Position numbers and translations under genes: made by a program
Notes under the pieces: model-generated
The model's database searches: none
The model's input: the letters and a program-made list of their open reading frames with translations, nothing else
Told to the model about the DNA's origin: nothing
Shown: positions 53,870 to 64,000 of the stretch, one piece after another
How the letters are laid out: each line of letters starts with the position of its first letter
Position numbering within the stretch: position 1 is the stretch's first letter
Assembly: GCA_009617715.1 (NCBI GenBank)
Contig: VTFK01000035.1
Coordinates: 930,001 to 994,000 of the forward strand
From: Plectrocnemia conspersa
Lineage: Eukaryota; Arthropoda; Insecta; Trichoptera; Polycentropodidae
Reading direction: 5' to 3'
Length of the DNA: 64,000 nucleotides

Positions 53870-54260
53870 TACCACATAGTGCAGCGATCGTGAAGAACGC
53901 CTACGCCTATATTGAAATTGAACCGAGATACTCGTTCTATCTCAGTTTGCGAAAAACCATATCATTATCTCTCTCACTCTCGTCACTTAACACGCGAGAG
54001 AGCGAAAGGGGAAGTATCTCGCCGCTCGCGCTCGAAAGAACAATCCGACTATTTCCTTGATCTCGGAATTTTCGGAAGCGCTCGAAGCTGGCCTAGTCGA
54101 CCTAAATTACCCCCACTTTACCTCCCGTTCGCGGTTATCTCGGAGAACTTCTGAGAGATTTTAGAGCGGGGAGAACCCCGCGAAGTAGCCCCGAATTAAC
54201 ACATTATATTCTCCGTCCTTGGCCAACCATCGCTTACTTCCGGAGAGTGAAGTGCAGGCA
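53870..54260. other. GC-rich island in AT-rich DNA
   Basis: About 390 bp with far higher GC than the surroundings. It includes a CT-rich stretch (about 53968-53990) facing a GA-rich stretch (about 53995-54010), and a small GCGGGGAGAACCCCGC inverted motif near 54163-54178. Two overlapping plus-strand frames (53848-54154) in different phases have low-complexity translations and are probably not genes. Candidates are a transposable-element 5' region, a promoter, or an exon of a non-coding RNA. Confidence 0.4.
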
Positions 54261-54307
54261 TAACACATTGATTTTATTTTTTACTACATATTTTATTTTC
54301 TATATGC

Positions 54308-54364
54308 TTATGTTTTTATTATACGGAATGACAGAATTGTGTCATTCCATATAATAAAAACATG
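54308..54364. repeat. Short inverted repeat (hairpin)
   Basis: Arms of about 24 bp ('atgtttttattata.ggaatgaca' and its complement) with a 6-bp loop. Only one or two mismatches. It may be the joined ends of a small DNA element. Confidence 0.75.
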
Positions 54365-55950
54365 GTCAGCGTTGATAAAACGGACATGCTACTCTTTATT
54401 GTAAATTGTCTAAAAAACAGTAAATTGGTTAATTAAGGATATAATTTTTCGTAATCTTATTTTATATTGTATAAGTTCTTATTATTTTAAATTATTTTTC
54501 AGAAGCATTGGAAATAAAAAAACATTTCGAAAAAAAAATAAGCAATAACATAATAAATATTATATTAAATATACGTAATAATCAAATTATGGATTTTTTA
54601 TATTTTATTTACATTTTAATCAATTTAATTAAAGTTATAATATTATTTGTTATATATGTATCAAGTCATATATTTTTTTAAAGACATTAAAATTCAATAT
54701 TTTTAAAACTAGTTATAATTTAAGAACATTATAACTTTCTTTAAAATTGATAAAAAAAAATTTACGCATATATTTTTTATTGATGAAAAAAATCGTTTTA
54801 TTTATATATTTTTTAAAGAGAACGTTTGACTCTAGTAACGAAAAATATATTAAAATAATCTTAGAATTATCAGTAGCTTCTGATTTCCTAATCTATTCAG
54901 GTAATAATGAGGCATAAAATGAAATTATTATGGTCAAGTGGATTCAAATATTATCGCAGTAGATAATCACATAAAAACTTATAATATCGAAATTTTGATA
55001 AGCAAATGTAACGTTATATTTCTATCGATATTTTTGATAATGTTAAAGTAATTGATTATATAAATTATTTTATTAAATAGAGAAGCTTTAAGACAATACG
55101 GCTACGGTTGATATCCCGGACCTGAGCTACTGATTTTATTAAAATATGATTTATTTATAAGGAAATGATTATACAACATTTTAATATATTATTATATAAA
55201 TAATATGACTTTATTTATTATAATATTGGTTGCGGTAAAATAAATGCAACGTAGTTACTGATAACGAATTTTAATTATTCATATATAATATGTACATTTG
55301 ATGTTATCTAATTTTTATATATTCTTATTTCTATTATTAAACATGAAACGATTGTAAAAACGCGTTATTATTCATCTTATCTTATCTTTCATTATTCGCG
55401 TGGTACTAATATAAAATTAAGTGATTCATATACATAAAATAAAATTAAAATATGTTTTGATTTATAAAATATCATATTTTCTCACTAAATGGTATTAGTA
55501 TTTATTCTTTAGCCATATTAGAACCATAGTTTGTGTTTGACAGACAAATAATGACGATGACTATCTATTGTATAATAAGGTAGTGATATTTCTAGTAAAT
55601 TTTCAATGTCAATACATGCATTTTGTTGGTATTTATGTTAGTCAAATTTTAACATTTAAAATACACATTTTAAGGGTTAGATAGCTTAAGATATTTACCA
55701 TTAACTATACAATTGCTCTTGACCAGAGATAGAGAATTTTTATATCAATAAAGTCGTATCCGGAGATATAAGTATGTGTATTTATTGTGCGTTGGAATTA
55801 AAATTTGATTACACCCTTAAGAAATATATCAAAAGTAAAGAATAAAAATAAAAATAATATCCTTAATACTTTTAAAGTCAAACATGTTATTTTATCATAA
55901 TATGAATTATAATTATCAATATAAATTACATTATTATTATTAAATTACAG
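54365..55950. other. AT-rich gap
   Basis: No gene recognised. Confidence 0.45.
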
Positions 55951-56095
55951 ATAATTTAAAAGAGACTGTGCTGCAGTCGAATAGTGAAAATAATAAAGAG
56001 GTTACCTCATTTTCGATTTCAACTAAAACTTTCAGTTCAAGACTTTCAAAGTCAAGAACGGTTAAGGTGTAGATGCAATGGGATTTTTTGTTGTA
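55951..56095 (-). pseudogene. Relic of the 5' end of a Dredd-like gene
   Basis: On the minus strand this reads as a degraded copy of about the first 55 codons of gene 3. Shared landmarks: NK-S-IY-L, D-F-S/R-LELKVLVEIE, then NEV.SLLF.LFDCS.VS.KL. Five codons (the KKLKD equivalent) are missing in frame, the start Met region is altered, and nothing matches 3' of it. It is therefore a truncated copy or duplication breakpoint showing that the cluster once extended further. Confidence 0.8.
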
Positions 56096-59009
56096 TATTT
56101 TGATATTAAATATAAAATATTTTAGTCATCTTGTTTCAAAATAGTGACTGTTAAAAATAAAAAATATATTATTTTTAACATAGAAATGTGCTAAATTTTT
56201 TCAGTCGCTTATTAAATTATTTTTTGTTGTATGCAAACTTAAGTTCTAAATTTAGCTTGATATTTTCTGGGTCTTCCATTGGCAATAACTGTTAGTTAAC
56301 TATGTATAAAAATAAATAATTTACTGTTAGTTAATATTTTATAATGAGATATTATGGGGAAAATATATGGAAAACGAATTGAACCAAGTTTCGGACCCGG
56401 ACCCATCGGGTCCAAAAAACTCGGGTTTTCCCCAACCCTAATTCTATGTTAAATAGTTTATCTTGAACAAACTATTTTATATTCACCCTTGTTTGCTTGT
56501 TTGGAAATAAAATAAAAAATAAATAAATTTGATTAACATTTTATAAATTATATAGGAGAGATTCTATTAACTAGAATTCTAGCACTTTAGTGAAAATAAA
56601 TTTGTACCTATATTATCAAGATCTTGAAAAAGAAGTAAGTTTGTTTATTGTAGGTTGTTTTTCTAGTTCGGCAGACGAAATATGCCATAAATCGTATGTC
56701 GAATGAAAATACGCACATAATATACGGAGCATATTTATTTCGATCTTATCGCTTATTATGCTTAAAACGTATTTGGATCTAATTTATAAGTTCCGTGATA
56801 TTTTCACTAGATAATGTGGAGATGTCGATGATGTAAATTAGTTGAAAGCATTACATTGAATGTGGTTTTTACAGGGACACATGAAAACATTCTTTGTATG
56901 CCTTGTCGACGTGTGATGGTTTCATATTTAAAGAAATTTATATTTTATATTAAAAACATCATGATCCAATTGGTTTCTACAATGCGTCACAACGAAAACA
57001 ATATATAGTATATATATTATAATAAAAATAAATTATATAAACCGGACCAGCTTCTCGTATCTGACATTAAAAATATCAATGTTCAAGGCCAGCCATATTA
57101 AGCGACATATAACTTTCTATGAGATTCATGAATTGTAACACGAAACTGCTAGAAAAAAGCACTGGATTACAAGAACAGATAATAACTATATATCATCATA
57201 TTTATTTCAATTTCAAATAGAATTTCAAGTTTTTGTAGTATAGATCGTGATTCAAAAATGCTGCGAATCAATGTCATAGAGGACATTTTTTTACAAACGT
57301 CGTTTGCATGTAGAAAGAACGTCCACTCGCTCTTAAGAGTAAATTAAATATCCAAAGTAGATTTTTCTTTAGTTAAATAGTTTCTAATGAAATCGTAGAA
57401 ATATTGTGATGGAAAATGTGATCAGAAGATGAAATATTATTGAATTTTTCGACACTAAAATGCATAAAGTTGACGGAAATCCTTCTCCATATAGAATCAA
57501 ATCATTATGGTTAAAAAAGTCAACAATAAATTTAAATCATCGTCATATAAAGGAAAACTAGAATTTGTAAATATCGTATTTTTTATGGAAGGCAGCCACC
57601 AGCAGCCTTTCGAAAACTCAGGCAAACCGCCCGCAGACTACATATTATTATGGAGTCACATAACTTCTCCACTACCGCTCAGAAAATATACTGTCAATGC
57701 CACACTAATCAGAACTCTGAGGATCGTTCACTGACATCATCCCTTCGTCAGCTTCTCTACCACCGCTCGGAGAAAACATCTCACCATTTATCGTCTGTCG
57801 CAACATATGTGAATATAATGTAATAAAAGTTTAACCAGACTAAAACCATTCTCAAACCTTAAATTTGAAATCAAGAAATATGTACTATATAAATATTAGC
57901 AAATGTTAAATATGTTGGTTAAATAATGAATGTGTTATCTAATTTGTCAATTCCAGGTCTTTTTTTTTATAATTTAAATATTTTTAATGACATTTAAAAA
58001 TACCCCTGAGCTAATTTTAAAAATTGTATCGTTTCTATCGCAAATGCTTTTATTTTTCTTATAGATTTATTTACTTTCTCTTTAATTTTGAAATGTTAAA
58101 GACTCGTATGACATAAAAAAATAGGTTAACTACCATCCATTTCTTGGATTGGTATGTACCTGTTTTATTATTATTTATTTTTTTAATTAATAACGATAAG
58201 CGCAAAGGGCCTAAGTTGGGCCCTGGAAAAACTAAAAAAAATAATATGAACTGTCTATTATTACTTAAATAAGTTAAGAAAAATCAAGTAAGATTATCTG
58301 ACCAACCAAGCTCAAACACTTTTTCAAAATCATTATATACGACGTCTACTTAAATTCCGTATCAAGAGATTTTATCACTGTTTTTGTTAAAGATGTGAGG
58401 TTAGTGATCGTGGAATGGGCTGGACGAAAACTAAAGTTGGTCCAACTAAACTTGCCGAAAGTCATTAAAGACGTAACTATAGATAATTATTTAGAATAAT
58501 CGAGCAGGAGCTAACAATACTGCAACTGGTTTATAATTATTGATGCACAATAATAGTAAATGATGAATTCTTGAAAATTAAATAAAAAAATTGCTTCAGA
58601 AGAACTATGGGACTTTTATTTTTTCAAAAAGATACTGAAAATATGTTATGAAACTCTTTAAAATATTTTGTCAATGAAATAAAACAATTTAGATAACCAA
58701 ATAATAACGCTTTGATAAAAGTACATAACAGTTAATATACTGAGTCATAATGATTATTCATAAAAAATACATTTAGAACAGATTTTCTGTGATGTACACT
58801 TATTTTTCATCGATATCAAAATTATTCTTAAACTTATATTTATTTTTAACATAAATACTAATCATTGAGTATAAGGGATTTTAAAACACATATTCATTTA
58901 TAAAATATTGTTTGATAATAATTTTTTTAATTATTATTTTATACACAAAGAATATGATTTTATACATCACATCATTTAAATTTTTATTAGACAAGTTTTT
59001 AATCGATTC
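56096..59009. other. Gene-poor stretch
   Basis: A 75-codon plus-strand frame at 57507-57734 sits in a locally GC-richer patch and contains 'KPPADYILLWSHITSPLPLRKY'; nearby DNA has two similar 'cttctc.ac.accgctc.gaaaa' blocks (about 57664 and 57750). No family recognised. A GC-rich 'ggacccggacccatcgggtcc' patch near 56386-56425 looks like transposon debris. Confidence 0.4.
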
Positions 59010-59222
59010 TCAAATGTTAAATTTACAAGTGTACCAAAAGCGATTCACTCAGAAAATTCGCGTAGATTTTCTACTGAGCAAATACGAAACATGCGTTTGA
59101 TCAGCATGGGAAAAAATCCTTTGCAAATATTTGCCGATACATTAAGAGCAAATAAGCTTGACTACAAGACAGGAAACGGATATCTAGTGAACCTTTTCAA
59201 AACATTTTTATCCTACGATTGA
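59010..59222 (+). CDS. Possible 3' exon, unrecognised
   Basis: A plus-strand frame ending at the TGA 59220-59222 has protein-like composition over about 55 codons ('SRRFSTEQIRNMRLISMGK', 'LQIFADTLRANKLDYKTG'). It overlaps the ATG frame 58912-59100 in another phase, so only one can be coding. Better composition favours this one. No start codon or upstream exon is identified. Confidence 0.3.
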   Translation, partial: SNVKFTSVPKAIHSENSRRFSTEQIRNMRLISMGKNPLQIFADTLRANKLDYKTGNGYLVNLFKTFLSYD

Positions 59223-62200
59223 AACTGATACGACGTCAAATTGTGATATATATATTTTTCCAATTCGTATATACCACATTTGAATTGTTAGTCAAAGCCT
59301 TAAATAAAAATGAAATGGAATTATAGAAACTGTGTTTTTTTTCCATAAAATTTATATGTTTAATTTCAAGTATTACAAGTATTATCAGGTATTATAAAAT
59401 AAAATCAGATATGTGATATTTATTTTGCTGTCGAAATTTTTATCTACTGAATTATTGTTTGCCATTTAGTTGCTACCAGATCATATCATATTATTTTTTA
59501 GGTAAAATGTCAATACACCATTTCGATTCAACAAAATACTAAGATCATTTTAAATTACATTTTTATAATGAATTATAATATTTTATAAAACATACTATTT
59601 AACTTTAGTATAAGAAACTAAAAATCATTGCTTTTGTTGTAGTAATTTATGTATGTAATGTACTGAAATTTATTATAATATCTTGAAAACAATACATACG
59701 TCTTAAAAAAATATTATATAATACTATTATATGCACATATCTTTGCAATACTACAATATAAATTTTGTAAAAATATGCAATTTATCGTAGAGATTTTAAC
59801 CTTTTATTTTATTGTGAATTTTACATTTTACATTTTAACACAATTTTTTTTTTAGATTTTAGATCTATCATTTATAATATGAATTTTAACAAAGATAACG
59901 AATAATGATTCATTTTTCAGAAATATTTTTAGACCTATTTTTCAATAGTATTTTATTTAATTCTTTATTCTTCAATAGGCTGACAAATTTGTTTATTTTA
60001 TATTTTATTACATCACTAATATAAAGTTGTTTAATTTCAGAATTTCATTAATCATCGCTGTTAAGGATCTATCCATTGCTTGATAGCAAAAGATTTATGA
60101 GAATAATTTCCCATTCGAGATAAATCGGCACCATTAGCCAATTGAAACGCGCTGAAGAGAAAACAACTAAAATCTATTGAATGTGCGATGAATGGATGAT
60201 ATATTTTAACGTCAGAAAAATGCTTTTAAGATCAAATTTTTTTATTATTTAAAGGTTAAAAATATATATTATATATGTATATCCATAAATGAAGACATCT
60301 GTATACAAAAATAAAATATATATTAATTTTAATAAAACTGACTAGAGACATCTATGGGTAAATAGAAAAATATATTTTAAACCTGCAAATCTATCTATGA
60401 TTAGTTTTCTTATTTACCGCTAGATGTTTATTTATTAAATTCTATCATATACGTTGAAAAAATATCCTAAAATTACTGTTTCTTCTATCTTTGTAAAAGA
60501 TTAACTATAAAATAATTTTTAATAAAATAAATTTAATAATAAATAGATATAAATAATACAACTAGTCCCATCTATCGGTCGCACCGAAAAATGTTTTTCT
60601 TATCAAATACAGAAATGACCCCATCGGTCAAGAGCGTATCAAAATATATCAAAACATATGTTTTTCAGGACTTCTTCGAATTTATAAAACAAATGGGGCG
60701 ACATTTATGATGTGTTTTTTAGCATGTTTTATTAAAAATATTTAACCTACAAGCTTTAAATGCACATATTGCTAATTATTGTTGTTAGTATTATACATGT
60801 TTATATTTCGATTTAACTTAAATTGTTTTTGTTTACAGCATTGGCATTATTTTTTTTAATAATTATTTATCAACAAAAAAACTCACTCTAGCAACAAAAA
60901 ATATTTTTTTCTAATTAAATAGAGATTGCAATACCGTTATTATATGAATAACTAGTAGTACCAAAAATATTAATAAAAAAACCGTACATCTTATTTGTTT
61001 GAAACGACATCATCATAGTTTAGAACTACGAAAACGACGATGCCCATATTGTTTGAAATCAAAAGCATAGAATAAAATGTTGCTCATTGTAATGGGTTAA
61101 CATAAGTAGTTTTATCAGTAAGATATCAAAGTAGAATATTGTTATCCGTTTTAGTCCAAATAGGTTTAATTATCGACCCACCCTACTTCTGCAAAAAATT
61201 CCACAAGTCGATATAACAGCTCAAAATTTTAGAATTTAATTTACCATGTTTGATATTTTTTATTTTTGTATATGCGCGACCTGTTAATATAAAAGCCTGT
61301 CAATATACATTTATCTCAGGCAAATCTAGCGATACCTAGCAGTTCTCAGTAATTTTGTTATGTAACAGAGAATTGACTGCGGTCTTTTTATGATAGGGAT
61401 GGCTGGCGAAGTGCAAACAAAAGCAGGTATTGCATACACGAAATGATTTCTACTATTTGTATATTTTCATCTCTATTCAGACATATTTTAACCCATATAG
61501 TCTACATAATATACTTCACTAAACATTGGTGTTAAATATTAGCAATAAATAAGTCTTTATAATTATTTTTAAATAAAAAAAAATCTATTTGAAAAAAAAA
61601 CTAAATAAAAAAAATGTTTGGTTCCGCTGCTAAATAATGCAATTTACTATACATCAAATCCAACAAAAAAATTCTTTAAGACCAATACCTAGAATTGTTA
61701 AATAAATAAAAAACAGCAATTTTCACAGATATGTTCATAAACTATGATTAAAATTTAAATAAAATATGGCTTATATAAGTTCAAAGCAAAGACCTCTCGG
61801 TAGGTAAACCATAACTGATGCCACTAAAACTGCTGCAAGAGGGCTATAAAATGTAAATCGAACCCGTGTCGTAGAATCTTTCAAAAGCTAAGATCCCGAT
61901 TTTCGTCACCGATCGTCGAACACTAATCTCCTTCTCAGTGGCATAGGGCAAAGCCATCCGACTTTGTCCCATTACTATCCGTTCCACTTGGCACGTCCGC
62001 CACGTGACGCCCCTGCACTAAGTGGGCTGTAAAGAAAAATGTCCACCATCTGTGGGCAAAGTTGCCTGCCATAAGACAAAACGAAGGGGGTCTCCAACAG
62101 CGAATATGTTACCGTTGTACACGTGAAAAGATTTGGACCAAAACTACACACGTGACCTACCAAAAGGATACGATAGTTTTACTCTATAAGCATTGCGGCT

Positions 62201-62439
62201 AACTTATTTTGTAAATACTTATTAAAAGAGCCATGGCTCTAGCAAATTTATTAAAAATCAGATTTTTGTAGGTGTCATAAATAAAAAAAAATAATTGAGT
62301 GTTTATTCTTAAAGTGTCTTTGTTTATATTGGGAAGTATATAGGATCCTAAATTTACAATATTTATTTGTATTAAATCTCTCGTTATAACCTGACATGCG
62401 TAATCGCAATGCATTAAAACGGGCAAATTTTTATCAACT
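59223..62439. other. Gene-poor stretch
   Basis: AT-rich with a compositional island at about 61790-62170 that may be a repeat fragment; its 62-codon minus frame (61975-62163) is not recognised. Confidence 0.4.
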
Positions 62440-62690
62440 GAGTAAGTCAATCAGACACAATGACTAACCACCGGACAGAAAGTCTGAGAATCGGTGACAT
62501 CTATATTAATAATTATAAATTATTATGTATAATATAATTTATAATGAATAGATGTCATTGCAGCTAGGGTTGGTTTTTTTAATAATAGCGCATTTTTATA
62601 AATAAAAATTCGAGTGCCGCTGCCGGGGCTCGAACCCCCAACCTCAGAGTTACTAGTCTGAGACGTTACAGACTATGCTATTCCGTCCTT
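62440..62690 (-). repeat. tRNA-derived SINE-like element, copy 2
   Basis: Second copy of the family at 10150-10400, better preserved at its tRNA-like head. On the minus strand, a GGGTTCGAGCCCC B box (about 62626-62640) is preceded by a possible anticodon-arm-like region (62645-62690). The AT-rich body ends in 'ctgagaatcggtgacatctat'. Confidence 0.6.
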
Positions 62691-64000
62691 AACATATTAA
62701 TTAATATATATATGTATATGCAAACATAAGTACATACATATATATAATAATACTGAATACATATATTCTTCGCATCTCAAGTCCATTTGCATAAAACGCT
62801 TAGATCGATTATGTGCGTTCTTCTTGTGCTGTATGTGGGTCACTGGATTAATCACATGGGCATAAATAGTGTCTTGGTCTAGACTACAACTGAAAAACAG
62901 TCAGTATTTAACCACTAGTCAGCAAAGATATATTTTATACCATCATCAGATTTAGGTGAAAATTTAAAGGATAACTATATGCAATGGCTCATATTTAATA
63001 AATTAGTAGTTTGTTTAAAGGTTGTAAAAGAAGATACGACATCTTAGTTTAATACTGTTGTCCATTTCAAGTTATCAATATAAACAATTACCTTTAGAAG
63101 ATTCAAACCAATAAATTAATAATATATAAGGTATAACTAATATACATTTTGTATATTAGATTTTATTTTAAATCAAAGATAAACATTTAAAATAATATGG
63201 ATGACAAGCTTAAACAAATTTAAAGTATATATATCTAAATTTATAAAATGTACACGTGCAAATGACATTCAAGACGTTTACTTGTGGTTTAAAGTTTGCT
63301 CCAGTTTATGCGCTTTTGACATCCTTCGTACACTATATATAGAAAGTTTACAAAGTCGACGTTGGGTATTGAAGATTTTATATCTTCTTTTGCCCTTTGA
63401 AATAACCATAATAAACATGGCTTCAAAAATATAATATTATAACAAGTATCACTGTATAGAAGGGAAGTTTTTTGTTGAAGACGAACAATTTATCATATAA
63501 ATTACATTTCGAAAATATAACTTATGTAATATTATATAATAAAAGGTATTTTCAATCCGTTAATGGTCTATACGTATCGTTGCTTGAGAAACGCAGATTT
63601 TCTAGGACTGAACTGCATCAGCAAGTTTTATAGGCTTAGCAAAAATATATAGGTCAAAAAACAACTTTTAACCTGAGTCGCACTGAGCACTAGAGCTTAC
63701 TTTTTTAATGAAATGCTTCTGTTCGGGTTGTTTGCTTTGTTAGCAAACAATGTTTCTGATTTTGTTAGATTTATTTATACTAATTTAAGACGTTGACAAT
63801 TAAAATCAATCAGAATAAAACTTGGACATCTACATTTCAATTTTAAATTCGATCAAGGGCTTGCTGCCATTATGGCCCTCAGACCAGTATTTATTAGAAA
63901 GAGCGCGTTTACTATATTAAATAAAATCTTAATATACAAACAATAATTCAGACCCATTTAACATATGCTTGCTAGGTGTGGAGTAACACCAGTAAAAAAA
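62691..64000. other. Gene-poor right end
   Basis: A 77-codon plus frame (63201-63434) with ATG start and several Trp and Cys residues is open but unrecognised; no splice or promoter signal supports it. The rest is AT-rich. Confidence 0.4.

Noticed and set aside
53848..54154. Two overlapping plus-strand frames
   Set aside because: They overlap in different phases within a GC-rich, Ser/Arg-rich low-complexity island and neither shows a domain.

Overview
The window is about three-quarters A+T, with long gene-poor stretches, many relic transposable elements, tRNA-derived SINE-like repeats, MITEs and spliceosomal-type signals. It therefore comes from an animal nuclear genome. The only clearly recognisable genes are DED-prodomain caspases that align best, from memory, with insect Dredd (the caspase-8-like protease of the IMD immune pathway). 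The host is most likely an insect; I cannot name the order.

Layout: 1-25 kb is mostly AT-rich non-coding DNA with a dead Tc1-type transposase (about 6.0-6.4 kb), SINE-like and hAT-like repeats, and a few weak open frames. From 27.7 to 52 kb there is a cluster of large, apparently intronless, minus-strand Dredd-like caspase genes. Gene 1 (27693-30965) and gene 2 (32031-35324) are a recent tandem duplication that includes their promoters and 3' flanks. Gene 3 (45693-51937) is split into two frames by one shift in a run of eight A/T bases. A short relic of another copy lies at about 55951-56095. Between the caspases sit three diverged copies of an exon-bearing segment (about 25.9, 41.0 and 43.9 kb), a large palindrome, a 193-bp tandem repeat, a Penelope-like GIY-YIG fragment and a long (AT)n tract. 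From 56 to 64 kb little is recognisable apart from another SINE copy.

The notable system is the architecture of these caspases. Ordinary Dredd has one prodomain (a pair of DEDs) and one protease domain. Genes 1 and 2 each carry three prodomain-sized modules followed by one protease domain with an intact His/Cys dyad and S1 arginines. Gene 3, read across the frameshift, would be a head-to-tail fusion of two such genes: three modules, an intact-looking caspase, three modules, a pseudocaspase whose His and Cys are Tyr and Trp, and a hydrophobic C-terminal tail anchor. In domain terms this places a caspase-8-like and a cFLIP-like half in one polypeptide. By inference the cluster is a lineage-specific expansion of DED-scaffolded death or immune proteases and decoys. 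Whether gene 3 is functional depends on the frameshift.
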